Assembly: GCA_040901705.1 (NCBI GenBank)
Contig: JBBDYI010000130.1
Coordinates: 1 to 32,087 of the forward strand
Direction of reading: 5' to 3'
Source: PLA5 sp040901705
GTDB taxonomy: Bacteria > Planctomycetota > Planctomycetia > Pirellulales > PLA5
Length of the DNA stretch: 32,087 bases
Below the pieces are notes generated by a model. That model was not told the origin of the DNA and did not search any database. It saw only the letters and a list, made by a program, of their open reading frames with translations. Position numbers and translations under genes: made by a program. Shown piece by piece: positions 9,801-18,500 of the stretch (position 1 is its first letter; each line of letters begins with the position of its first letter).

Positions 9801-11007
9801 GTCCGTCGGCTTGCCGGCGATCGACGGCCAGGTGCGTAATGCGATCGATACCTATCGCTTGCGTCGGGCGCGGCGTTATCGCGACGCGGAAACCGCCGGC
9901 GCGGGACAGCCGTCGCCGAAGACCGAAGAAGCCGTTGAGTCGGGCCTGGACTTTTTGGCCCGGTCGCAATCGCCGGACGGCAGTTGGAGCCTGCACGACT
10001 ACCGCGGCAAACCGGCGGCCGAAAACTGCCGCATCCACTCGAACACCGCGGCGACGGGATTGGCGCTGCTCGCTTACCTTGGCGCGGCTTACGATCATTA
10101 CGACGACAAGTATCACGAGGTCGTTCGCGGCGGATTGGATTGGCTCGTCGCCCATCAGCAGGAATCCGGCGATCTGTATCTCGCACAGGACACGGAATCG
10201 AGTCGGTCGGCCCGGCTCTATAGTCACGCCATCGCCACCATCGCGCTGTGCGAGGCTTACGGCATGACCGGCGACCCGCGGCTCAAGGAGCCAGCGCAGC
10301 GGGCGATCGATTTCATCGTGCGGGCCCAGCATCGCGAATTCGGCGGGTGGCGCTATTCCGCCGTGCCGGGCGATGATGGTTACGACAGCGACACGTCCGT
10401 GTCGGGTTGGATGATGATGGCGCTGCGCAGCGCGGAGCTAGCCAAACTCGACGTGCCCAAGGAAACGTTCACGCGCGTTGAGGGTTGGCTGCAACGGGCC
10501 GCGTCGCCGGGTACGAACGGTTCGCGATACGTGTACGATCCCAAAGCCCAAGAGTTCGATCCCAAAACGCAAAAGCTCGACAAATCCCACGGCCGCTACG
10601 AGTCGCCACAGATGACGAGCATCGCCCTGCTGATGCGGATGTATCTGGGCTGGGACCGCACGAAGCCGGAAATGGTCCGCGGAGCCGACTACCTCGCCGA
10701 GACGCTACCGACCGCCGTCACGAACGCTACCGACGAATGGCAAGGCGCCTATTACTGGTACTACGCCACGCAGGTGATGTTCCACATGCGGGGCGAGCAC
10801 TGGCGAAAGTGGAACGAGCGGCTGCATCCGCTATTGACCAATTCGCAGCGCAACGAGGGCTCGCTCGCCGGAAGTTGGGATCCCGACGGCCCGGCCTCCG
10901 ACACGTGGGGCCGGTTCGGCGGGCGGATCTACGTGACGACGCTGAATCTGCTGTCGCTGGAAGTCTACTATCGGTATCTGCCGATTTACGAGGACACGGC
11001 GCGGTAG
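6862..11007 (+). CDS. Membrane-anchored protein with long disordered linker and terpenoid-cyclase-like domain
   Basis: The protein has 1381 residues in three parts. Residues about 24-106 carry three hydrophobic segments; the last (LSLLFHVVLVVLI) is followed by a Pro/Glu-rich stretch recalling the N-terminus of TonB-like proteins. Residues about 115-1000 are low complexity, first Pro/Arg/Thr-rich and then Gly/Ala/Ser-rich, and surely disordered. From K1020 to the end there is an alpha/alpha-toroid like that of squalene cyclases and prenyltransferases, with repeats such as GLDFLARSQSPDGSWSL, GGLDWLVAHQQ and AIDFIVRAQHREFGGWRY. A full catalytic DxDD motif is not evident (the nearest is DSDTS), so true cyclase activity is doubtful. 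Similar membrane-anchored 'prenyltransferase/squalene oxidase repeat' proteins are common in Planctomycetes; their role is unknown to me. The linker would let the C-terminal domain reach far from the membrane. Confidence 0.75.
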   Translation: MADRPVKRVVRRMDVGRPAGIDEQLWPVNVALLLLAAFVEGVIIARLDFGDPRLLYNAWTWTATLLLSVGFGVWLVQRLDNRRVRRSVQLATVLSLLFHVVLVVLINKDYLLALVTEPEPPQEISEPETFAMPVLAPNAPPQDFERPPETPTPDDNDRAPARNEPPVEPKLPSEPTPPAPMPEQPDKPNLPKLPRPEPPTPRQNETPSQRSRNDAPSPNDPQTRADAPRVDPSAQPRPRELDAPPTPSRRDTAGPQTPSKATEPPTTAAPPNPDLPSRDRQQTEDIAQSSRSPTPPRRESDPVQPPTTAVPSSDLAGTPRQTAPSAADPQLADPRREPAVPSIDHSADTPTPRPNENEIVRAPNAPRRPPSDEVAPPSPTNPSPRTGRAPPSPDPAAVAAANGPQAPSNAAANVPPLESSAPITERSAASNPATPGATSTAPNSVASQSPPSSAPADGRTERPIDPGPTGAVAQATSDRHAPRAPRVADSAGSPAPPDRRQVTESGEHGPRPSPEPGNVAEQRSTSGVAGQGRSPNFDSGPGALQHPGPVASDSSVRPTATQDAPDGSAISPTASATVGRRRADANLPSSSLQAENVPQATRGGSKTPSFVDADAALANERANARAPRGSVSADRGAATVDVGPRQVIGEGGSGRPSGGGQPDVGDIARGDTPPQRTPGRDRPSSFDAASPAAIAAAPRPSGAAGTSTGETQPQPAAVAGERSQSSPSGAVSTAVGGDAPSGALASDVAQAASGSGRPSGAAEEMYISAPGVDGRRAAAGGIPEVGPATPPQLAGGPTGDNPAAGNPASAGTPDGAPLDQQGPSDERSTAGLAGRSTVGPAGAADGPAMAAVADVGRPGDRTGRRDPLGGVDAGAAIASVGGGSPRRTHSAELPSGLGTAEAPTLGSDRPTATESGELPEGALAGQPSRRDGGPRSFVQAEIGPGGLGAQPAVEAGIPDRRARTDTPDLAVDITPHALRQSVGLPAIDGQVRNAIDTYRLRRARRYRDAETAGAGQPSPKTEEAVESGLDFLARSQSPDGSWSLHDYRGKPAAENCRIHSNTAATGLALLAYLGAAYDHYDDKYHEVVRGGLDWLVAHQQESGDLYLAQDTESSRSARLYSHAIATIALCEAYGMTGDPRLKEPAQRAIDFIVRAQHREFGGWRYSAVPGDDGYDSDTSVSGWMMMALRSAELAKLDVPKETFTRVEGWLQRAASPGTNGSRYVYDPKAQEFDPKTQKLDKSHGRYESPQMTSIALLMRMYLGWDRTKPEMVRGADYLAETLPTAVTNATDEWQGAYYWYYATQVMFHMRGEHWRKWNERLHPLLTNSQRNEGSLAGSWDPDGPASDTWGRFGGRIYVTTLNLLSLEVYYRYLPIYEDTAR

Positions 11008-11087
11008 GCGTGCAGATCGATCGCCGCCGAGATGTCGTGAATTGCTTCCGCGCGGCGCGACTCGCGCCACTCGAAGAAGTGCTCCAC
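10986..11087 (-). pseudogene. Relic of a second addA 3' end
   Basis: On the minus strand, 33 codons from 11087 to a TAA stop at 10988-10986 read VEHFFEWRESRRAEA... and end in RAVSS. The genuine addA ends with VEHFFDWNDNAREKA..., and the two share the same strand and a similar distance to the stop. A 19-bp stretch at 11071-11089 is identical to 11898-11916 inside addA. Upstream of the shared Val the similarity stops, so only the tail remains, and it overlaps the last codons of the cyclase-like gene by 22 bp. It is probably a leftover from recombination or duplication at the addA end, now separated from addA by the Uma2 gene. Confidence 0.6.
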
Positions 11088-11119
11088 ACGCGACGCCGCG
11101 GACCTCCGCGCATCCCCGT

Positions 11120-11149
11120 TTGCCGCCCCGCCGCCGCTCGGTATAGAAT
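11120..11149 (+). promoter_or_regulatory. Promoter of the Uma2 gene
   Basis: TTGCCG (11120-11125) is followed after 16 bp by TATAGA, or after 18 bp by TAGAAT (11144-11149). The start codon at 11156 lies only 6 bp after the -10 box, so the mRNA probably starts at or next to the ATG. No Shine-Dalgarno is present, which fits a leaderless transcript. Confidence 0.5.
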
Positions 11150-11155
11150 GAGTCC

Positions 11156-11785
11156 ATGGCGTCGCACTTTACTTCCGCCGATGGTATCGCACCCTCGTGG
11201 GAAGCGCCGTCGGTGCATACCTTCAGCGTCGACGAGTTTCACCAACTGGCCGCGGCAGGCGTATTGCGCCAGAGCGACCGCATCGAACTCGTCGACGGGT
11301 ACATTTACGACATGACGCCAATCGGCGCGCCGCACGCAACCAGTGTGCAAAAGACCCTCGCCGCCCTGTGGAAGCTGCCGCTCGACGCGGCTGGTGCCTG
11401 GCACGTGCGAATCCAGCAGCCACTCACGCTCGCAAATAGCGAGCCGCAACCCGATTTGGCGATCGTCCGCGGCGTGCCAGACGATTACGCTCGAAGGCAT
11501 CCCGCCGCGATTGACGTGGGCCTCGTCATCGAAGTCGCCGACGCATCGCTTGATTTCGACCGCGGCCGCAAGCTCGCGTCCTACGCCGCCGAAGGGATAT
11601 CGGCGTACTGGATCGTCGACCTCGCCAATCGGCGAGTCGAGGTCTTCGAATCGCCGCAACGCGGGGCGGAGGGCGAGTCCGCCGGCTATGGCCAGCATCG
11701 AGCCGCAAACTTTTCCGACGAGTTGACCATCGTTCTTGAGGGGACAACCGTGGGAGCGATTCGTGTGGCTGAAGTTCTCGTTTGA
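11156..11785 (+). CDS. Uma2 family (DUF820) PD-(D/E)XK nuclease-fold protein
   Basis: This 209-residue protein shows the full Uma2 pattern. An N-terminal FSVDEFHQLAAAG leads to IELVDGYI (E44), then PQPDLAIV (D100), LVIEVADASLDFD (E126) and GRKLASYA (K139), followed by AYWIVDL and an ending rich in beta strands. D100, E126 and K139 would form the PD-(D/E)XK metal-binding site. The length is usual for the family. Uma2 proteins are abundant in cyanobacteria and planctomycetes; their cellular role is unclear and many copies may be selfish or stress-related. The gene converges on addA with 39 bp between them and lies next to an addA-like relic, which suggests that it arrived by recombination at this spot. 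It has its own promoter with a -10 box 6 bp before the ATG. Confidence 0.88.
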   Translation: MASHFTSADGIAPSWEAPSVHTFSVDEFHQLAAAGVLRQSDRIELVDGYIYDMTPIGAPHATSVQKTLAALWKLPLDAAGAWHVRIQQPLTLANSEPQPDLAIVRGVPDDYARRHPAAIDVGLVIEVADASLDFDRGRKLASYAAEGISAYWIVDLANRRVEVFESPQRGAEGESAGYGQHRAANFSDELTIVLEGTTVGAIRVAEVLV

Positions 11786-11824
11786 CGGCTCTTGAAATCG
11801 CGACGTCCTCATCAAAGCGATGCC

Positions 11825-14800
11825 TTAGTGGGACTTCGCGTTTGACAACGACGCCGCGATCGTTCCGAGTGCCTTCTCGCGCGCATTATCGTTCCAGTCG
11901 AAGAAGTGCTCCACACCGGGCACGAGAAAACATAGCCGCAGCGACTTCGGTTGCACACCGAGCGTCCGCTCCGCCGCCAGAGCATACAGAATTAGCTGCA
12001 TTTCATAGGCGGCCGCCGTGGCGGGCACTTCGTCGCGTGCGACGCGATTCGTTTTATAGTCGATGACGTGCCAATCGCCGTCGGCGTCCTGAAACAGCAT
12101 GTCGATGAACCCGTGCAAGATCGGCGCTGCCCCGTCCGCACTGTCCGCGTCGATCGCACGGCCTGCCCCGTCCGCATCGGGCGGCCAGGCGAGAAGAAAC
12201 TCGACTTCCGCCAACCGCCGCCGCCCCGCGGCGATTTCCCCGGACGCCGGCATCGACAACAACCGCTCGACCAGTTCCACCGCTTGACGCTCGAACGCTT
12301 CGTCCTCGCGCAACTGCCGAGCCATTTGCCGCCGAGCAAGCGCGGCCACGTCGTCCGTCCCGTCCCATCGCAAATCGGCGACGACCGCGTGGACCAGCGT
12401 TCCCAGATCGAGCGCCGCGACTCGCGCCGAGTGTTTCAGGTCGTCGCCGTCCGTTTCTGGAGGCTCCGCTTCCCGTTCGGCCGCCGTAGAAATCGCTGGT
12501 AGGTCGTCCTCGTCAACGATCGGCGTTTCGTGCACCAGCGACCCGCTCAGGCTCGAAAACGAGTAGAACCGCCGTGCCGCAGCATCCGCCGCGATCGGCA
12601 AGCTCGCCCGCGCCACCGCGGTCGCCGAAGTCGCCGCGCTTGCCGTTTGCGCCGCCTGTTCGACCTGGTCGGCGATTCGCGCCAAGTTCGGCCCCCGCGC
12701 ATGTCCGGTCGGTTCGGCACGCGCGTCGGGCGGACTCGTCGTGACGGCAATCCGTGGCGCACGTGCGTCACGCATAGCGCCGCTCGCCGCCGGCCCAACA
12801 AACGCCCCCGACTGCCGATCGAACCGTTCCGCCAGGAATCTGGTCCAAAAGCCCTTCGGCTCGGCCACGTCCTTGACGCCGCCGGAGAGGATCAAGTAAT
12901 CGGCCGCCCGCGTCGCGGCCACGTAGAACAGCCGAATCGCTTCCTGCTCGTCGTCGGCGCTCGATTCGGTGCGCACCATCCGCAGCGCCGTCGTCGCTTT
13001 GTCGTCGTCGTCGCGGGCCGGCAATCCGACCAGCGGTCCCCATCGCGCATCGAACCGCGCCGCGTCGCCGTCGCCCCGCAGCCGGCTCTCGCAATCGGCC
13101 ACCACGACGACCGGGAATTCCAAGCCCTTCGACTGATGGATCGTCATCAACCGCACCACGTCGCCGGCTTCGCTTTGCGTGGCGGCGAGCGCCTCCTTGG
13201 GTTGATCGGCCTCGAATTCGTTGAGTTGCACGACGAAATCGGCCAGCGACATCGTGCCCGATGCGTCGAACGAGCGTGCCAGGTTGACGAGCTTCCGCAA
13301 GTTGGCCAGTTTTCGCTCGCCGAGAAACTCGCCCAATAGCGCGGCGTCGTAGCCGGTCAGCGCGATGGCGCGGTTGAGCAGCGCCGCGACGCTCACGCGG
13401 TCTTTCGCCGCCCGCAATTCGGCGAGCACGTCGGCCGCCCGCCGCGCTCGCCGCCGTTGCTCGGCGTCCATATCGCCGGGATGGCTGTCGGCGAACAAGC
13501 CCGCCCGCAGCCCATTTGGGTGCCGCGCGAGCCAAAACAGCGCCTCGTCGCTGAGGTTGAACAGCGGACTACGCAGCGCCCCGGCCAGGCTGACGTCGTC
13601 GCTGGGGCTGACGAGCGTTCGCAGCAGATTGGCCAGATCGAAAACTTCTTGTTGCGCATAAAACGCGCGGCCGCCGACGAGATAATACGGCAGATCGTAT
13701 CGGCGCAACGCCTCTTCGTAGAACTCCACGTTGGAAAGCGAGCGAAACAAAATCGCCACGTCGCCGGGCCGCACGGCGCGGAGCAAGCAACCAGATCCGC
13801 TTTCGTCGCGCGGCGATTCGTCGGCAATCAACGGTTCGCCCGAGCGAATCATGCCCGACAGTCGCCGGGCGATCCAATCCGCCTCCAATTTCCGCAATCG
13901 GTCGGCGTCGCCGCGCTCGGCGGTTTTCTTCGCCGGTGAATCCTCAGCCGCGCCATCGGTCGCGTCGGCCGTCGTGTTCGCGGCGACATTCGCCTCGCTG
14001 GCCCACAGGAACTCGATCGCGGGCGGCGGCGTCATTTGTTCCCGATGTGCCACGAGCGGTTCGTACTCGTCGCCAAACGCGCCGCCGAACAGCAAATTGA
14101 CGAACTCCAGAATCGCCGGTTGGCTGCGAAAGTTCACCGACAGCGGCAACCGCCCCCGCGCGGGCATGCCCCCACGCCGTTCGCGGAAAATCCTGGGTTC
14201 CGCGCCCAAAAAGCGATAGATCGACTGTTTGAAGTCGCCGACCACGAACAGTTTTCCGCTGTTTGTGTCGCCGTCGCACAAGGCGTCGATCAGGTCCGTC
14301 TGCACCGGGTCGGTGTCCTGCGACTCATCGACGAGCAGCAGCCTGATCTGCCGAGCGATCCCCCGCCGCAACGATGCGTTCTCGGTCGCGGTGAGCATTC
14401 GCCGCGTCTCCAGCAACAGATCGTTGAAGTCGAGTACGTGGTCTGTGCGTTTCGCTTTGCGATAGTCTTCGGCCACTTCGCGAGCGATCGCCAGCATCTC
14501 TAGGCCATATCGGGCGGCCGCGAGACAGGCATCGGCGTCGAGCGCCACGTGCTTGACGCCATCGATCGCCTCGCGAAGCGACTGCACGCGCGATTTATAG
14601 TCGTCGTAGTCCGCGCCGATCGACTCGAACATCTTCTTGCTCAAACCGGTGAGCTTCGCGGCGTCTCTGACGTTCGCCAATAGCTCAGCCGGCCGGTCGG
14701 ATTCGGACAACTCGCCGATAAATTGCCGCAACGTCGCGGCCCGCGGCCCGATCTTTTCGTGGTCGAACTCGTGCGCATCGAAAAACGTCTTCGCCGCCGA

Positions 14801-15538
14801 AAACACCGTCGACGCCAGGAATTCCGCCAGCACGCGTTCGGCCCGCTCGTCGGCCATCGACTGCCAATGCGCAAACAGCTTCTCCGGCGTCATTCCGGCG
14901 AACGCCTCGAATGCTCCGTGGTCGCGGTGCCGCAGCATCAAGAGCACGCGCTCGCGCAGCGGCGCAAGACCGTATGCCCCGGCCAATTCCATCGTGGCCG
15001 CGTCGCGAGATTCGAGCCGTCGCCGCAACGCGTCGTCGAGCAACTCCCACAGCCGGGTCTGCGATTGTGGCTCGTCCAGCACGCGAAACTGCGGATCAAG
15101 CCCGGCCTCGACGGCGTGACTTCGCAGGAACGATCCGCAGAACGAGTGAATCGTGCTGACCCGCGCCGTATCGAGTTGCCTCAGCAACGCCAGCCAATGT
15201 GGTGCGTCGCGCTCGTTCGCCGCCTTCAGTCGTTCCGCGCACTTGCGGCGAATCCGATCGCGCATCTCCCGCGCCGCCCGTTCCGTGTACGTGAAGGCCA
15301 CGAGGTCGGCCAATTCCGCGGGACCGCTTTGCTCGCCGAACGAACCGCGTGGATCGAGGTGCGAGAGAAACCGTTCGGTCAGCACGAAGGTCTTGCCGCA
15401 GCCGGCGCCGGCGGAAAGCGCGATCGAAACGTCCCGCGTGGCGATCGCCGCGTGTTGCTGATCGGTCAACGTGGGTGGCACTGACGCGATTGGACCAGCG
15501 CCTGCCAACTGTGCTACTTGCTTGCTGGCGGCTGCCAT
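11825..15538 (-). CDS. addA: AddA-type UvrD-like helicase-nuclease subunit
   Basis: The protein has 1237 residues, the size expected for AddA. Superfamily-1A helicase motifs run in order: Q-motif LTDQQHAAI, Walker A AGAGCGKT (K49), motif Ia FTYTERAA, motif Ib STIHSFC, Walker B DESQDT (D404-T409), motif III GDFKQSIYRF, motif IV NFRSQP, motif V TIHQSKGLEFP (about residue 800) and motif VI YVAATRAADYL (about 873). The C-terminus is a RecB/AddA nuclease with GFIDML and VIDYKTN (D1160, K1162). The complex unwinds and resects double-strand DNA ends for recombination repair. The open frame continues upstream to 15751, but the ATG at 15538 is chosen because it has a good Shine-Dalgarno (GGAGA, 4 nt upstream). 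This start overlaps the end of addB by 25 bp and removes 71 residues of shadow sequence. Confidence 0.93.
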   Translation of the reverse strand: MAAASKQVAQLAGAGPIASVPPTLTDQQHAAIATRDVSIALSAGAGCGKTFVLTERFLSHLDPRGSFGEQSGPAELADLVAFTYTERAAREMRDRIRRKCAERLKAANERDAPHWLALLRQLDTARVSTIHSFCGSFLRSHAVEAGLDPQFRVLDEPQSQTRLWELLDDALRRRLESRDAATMELAGAYGLAPLRERVLLMLRHRDHGAFEAFAGMTPEKLFAHWQSMADERAERVLAEFLASTVFSAAKTFFDAHEFDHEKIGPRAATLRQFIGELSESDRPAELLANVRDAAKLTGLSKKMFESIGADYDDYKSRVQSLREAIDGVKHVALDADACLAAARYGLEMLAIAREVAEDYRKAKRTDHVLDFNDLLLETRRMLTATENASLRRGIARQIRLLLVDESQDTDPVQTDLIDALCDGDTNSGKLFVVGDFKQSIYRFLGAEPRIFRERRGGMPARGRLPLSVNFRSQPAILEFVNLLFGGAFGDEYEPLVAHREQMTPPPAIEFLWASEANVAANTTADATDGAAEDSPAKKTAERGDADRLRKLEADWIARRLSGMIRSGEPLIADESPRDESGSGCLLRAVRPGDVAILFRSLSNVEFYEEALRRYDLPYYLVGGRAFYAQQEVFDLANLLRTLVSPSDDVSLAGALRSPLFNLSDEALFWLARHPNGLRAGLFADSHPGDMDAEQRRRARRAADVLAELRAAKDRVSVAALLNRAIALTGYDAALLGEFLGERKLANLRKLVNLARSFDASGTMSLADFVVQLNEFEADQPKEALAATQSEAGDVVRLMTIHQSKGLEFPVVVVADCESRLRGDGDAARFDARWGPLVGLPARDDDDKATTALRMVRTESSADDEQEAIRLFYVAATRAADYLILSGGVKDVAEPKGFWTRFLAERFDRQSGAFVGPAASGAMRDARAPRIAVTTSPPDARAEPTGHARGPNLARIADQVEQAAQTASAATSATAVARASLPIAADAAARRFYSFSSLSGSLVHETPIVDEDDLPAISTAAEREAEPPETDGDDLKHSARVAALDLGTLVHAVVADLRWDGTDDVAALARRQMARQLREDEAFERQAVELVERLLSMPASGEIAAGRRRLAEVEFLLAWPPDADGAGRAIDADSADGAAPILHGFIDMLFQDADGDWHVIDYKTNRVARDEVPATAAAYEMQLILYALAAERTLGVQPKSLRLCFLVPGVEHFFDWNDNAREKALGTIAASLSNAKSH

Positions 15539-18500
15539 GACTTCTCCAAACTCCGCGCCTGATGGACGCGGCATACCGTCTTGAACGCGCAAAACTTCGT
15601 GCATTCCTCGTCCGGGCAGTACACGGGAAACTGCCCATCGCGAATGCCGCGGACCAGCGAGAACACCAACTCCACCAGCCGCACGCGCCGCCTCGTCCAG
15701 TCCTCGGTCGGCCACCACGTTGCGTCCGACGCTTCGTGCATCGATTGCCACACGTCGAAACCGTTCGCTGCAACGTGCCAGTATCCCGAATGCACACCGA
15801 TTGCGCTTCGGTCGGCGAGCAACACTTGCTCGACCGCCAGGGCGTACAAGTCGAGCTGCAATCGCCGGCCGTCGTCGGCCATTTCGGCCCGCGACTTCTT
15901 CTTGATCGGGTTTCCCGTCTTGTAGTCGACGATGCCGAACATCGCGGCGTCGGTTTCGCCCTCGACCGCCATGTCGATGCGATCGATCCGCCCGCCGATG
16001 CGAATTTCTTCGTCGCCGCGTCGCAGTACCAATGGCGTCGGCGTACTGAGCGGATCAGTCAACGAGTCGTCTTCGATCGCGAATCCAAACGACACCTCGA
16101 AATGCGCCGGCCGCAGCGCCGCGGGCAGCGCGTCGTACTTGCCGTGCTGTTCGACGTATTGATCGATCAGGTCGGCCAGCATCTTGGCGTCGATATCCAT
16201 CAGCACGGCGTCCAACTCCGTGTCGCGACGAAATTGCTCCGCCAGCGCTGTGAGTTGCTGATCGTACCCGCGGCGAAATGCATCGGTCGCGTCGAGCGGC
16301 GACGAATGCGCGTCGCGGGCCGCGTTCAGTTCCCGATGTGCTCCGGCCAGCGCCGCGTGCAGCAGCCGCCCTCGCTGCCGCGAGTCGGTCGCCAGTTCGA
16401 TCCCTTCCGCGGCCTCCAGGTGCAGAACGTACTCGAAGAAATACCGCATCGGGCAGTACGCATATGCCTCGAACTGACTGGCGCTCCAGACGCGGTCTGC
16501 GCCGTAGCGCTCGGCAAGCAAATACTTGGCCGCGGCGCTTGCGAACATACCGTCCATCGGGCCGAACCGCTCGCCCTTGCGCGAGTCGTTCGTCCGCAAT
16601 GCCGCGATCACATTCGCCGCGACCGAATCGAACCGTGCCGCCGCGTCCTGTTCACTTCCTTGCGAACTGCCGACGAGCGTCGCCAATCGGTCCGTGTTTC
16701 CCGTAAGCGCCTCGTGCATCGCCAGCACGCGCCGATCGGCAGGCGAATAACCGGCCGCGGCCCGCGGGATCGGACGCATGTCGCTTACGTCGGACCGCGA
16801 CGCGACGGCTGCGGGCAGTATCCGCTGCACGTCGACGAGAAAGGGACTCGGCAGCAGCGGCTCGGCCTTCTCGTTCATCGCCGGATAGCTGAGCACCAGC
16901 CGTCGCGTCGCCCGCGTCACCACTTCGTAGAACAGCAGCATCTCCTCGCTGGCTCGTTCGCTGCGCTGCGGCAAACGCAAACCCTCTTCGGCCAGTCGGC
17001 GACGATCCGCTTCGTGGTACATCACTTCGTCTCGCGCCCGCCGCGGGAATTCGTGCTCGGCCAGCGACGCCACGAACAAGTACGGAATCGACAACGTCCG
17101 CGCGGCCGGCGCAGACAGCACGCGAATGCGGCCCGTTTCGTCGGTGGCGACCGGAATCGACTCCGCCGCCACGATATCGTCGAGCGCCGCGAGCAACTCG
17201 CAGCGATTCCACGTTTGGGCCGGCTCGTCGAGCCACTGCGACAATCGGCTTCCCGCGCGGAGCACTTCGAGCAACCGACGCCAAGCGGCATCGTCGATCG
17301 ACGGAGTGCGATCGATCGGAGCAGCGCCGATCGGAGTACGGCCGCCGCTATGCGTCATACCGAGCGCAAGCGAGAAGCGCTCCAGCGCTCCGGCCCATGC
17401 CACGGGCGTCGCTCGCTGCGGCAATTCGTCCACCGCCGCGGCCACGGCTTCGACATACGAGAGCGACTCCGCCGCAGCGCGATTTCTCCGCGTTCTGCGC
17501 CGCGTCTGCGAGTGATCGTCGTCCGGCGATTCGTTGGCGCTCTCCTCGTCGGCGTTGGCATTCGCATTGGTTTCCCGTGCCGCCACTGCCATCCGCCGCC
17601 AGCGCTCGAGCAACTTCGACCTGCCTGAGGGGATCTGCATTGACCTCACAACCCGCTCCGCCGCGACGTGTACGTCGGCCACGTCGGCGGCCACATCCGT
17701 GGCGATCATCGGCGGTGCAATGAAGTTGTTTCCCAACACGGCCAGCACGCGGCGAAACGGCCAGTCCTCGCCGTCCAGCGCCAGCGCGGCGAGTAGCGCC
17801 TTGATTTGCGGAGACTCGCCAAGCAATGGCCGGCAATCGATCGCAAACGGCAGCCCATATTCCTCGAACACTTCTCTTACGAGCGCCGCGACCGCGTCCG
17901 TCGATCGAAACACGACGGCGATATCTTGCGGCTGCACCGACATTCGCGGCTGCTTCCCGCGCGGATGGGTTGTCTCCGCCATGTCGCCGTCGAGCAGAAG
18001 CTGTTTGATTCGCGAGGCGATCGACTGAAGTTCGTCGAGTTGCTGCGCGGCGGCAACGATTTCGATACCGTCGCCGATGTCGAGCGGCGGCAGCGCCTCG
18101 CGCGGATCGCCGAGCAGATATCGCTCCAAGCGGTCCATCGCCGACCAATTGCGATCGCCGTGAGTGACGTCGGGCGTGCGCTCGATCCATTCGACGCGCA
18201 CGTCGGGCAGCCGCCGCGAAAGTTCCTCCAGCGTCGCGCGCGGCTTGGCGAACAGGTCGCCGCGTCGCTCCAAATCGCGCTCCAGCGGCAGCGAGACGAT
18301 CAACTCGTCCGCATAGTCGACAAGGATTCCCAAGATGTCGTGCTGCGTCGCCGTGAAATCCGCGAAGCCATCGACGGCCACGAGCCGCAGTCGATCGAAC
18401 GGCCGGCGGTGCCCATCGCCGAGCAGCGTGCGGGCCGTCCAGAACCGTCCCTCCGCATCGAACAATTGCCGCCGCGCGAGCACGTCTTGATAGGCGTCGT

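Noticed and set aside
8620..10332. 570-residue open frame on the minus strand
   Set aside because: It is antisense to the linker and cyclase-like domain; the Arg/Ala-rich low-complexity sequence only mirrors the other strand.
15562..17628. 688-residue open frame on the plus strand
   Set aside because: It is antisense to addB, whose P-loop, nuclease and cysteine motifs are intact; the composition is Arg/His-rich with no motif.
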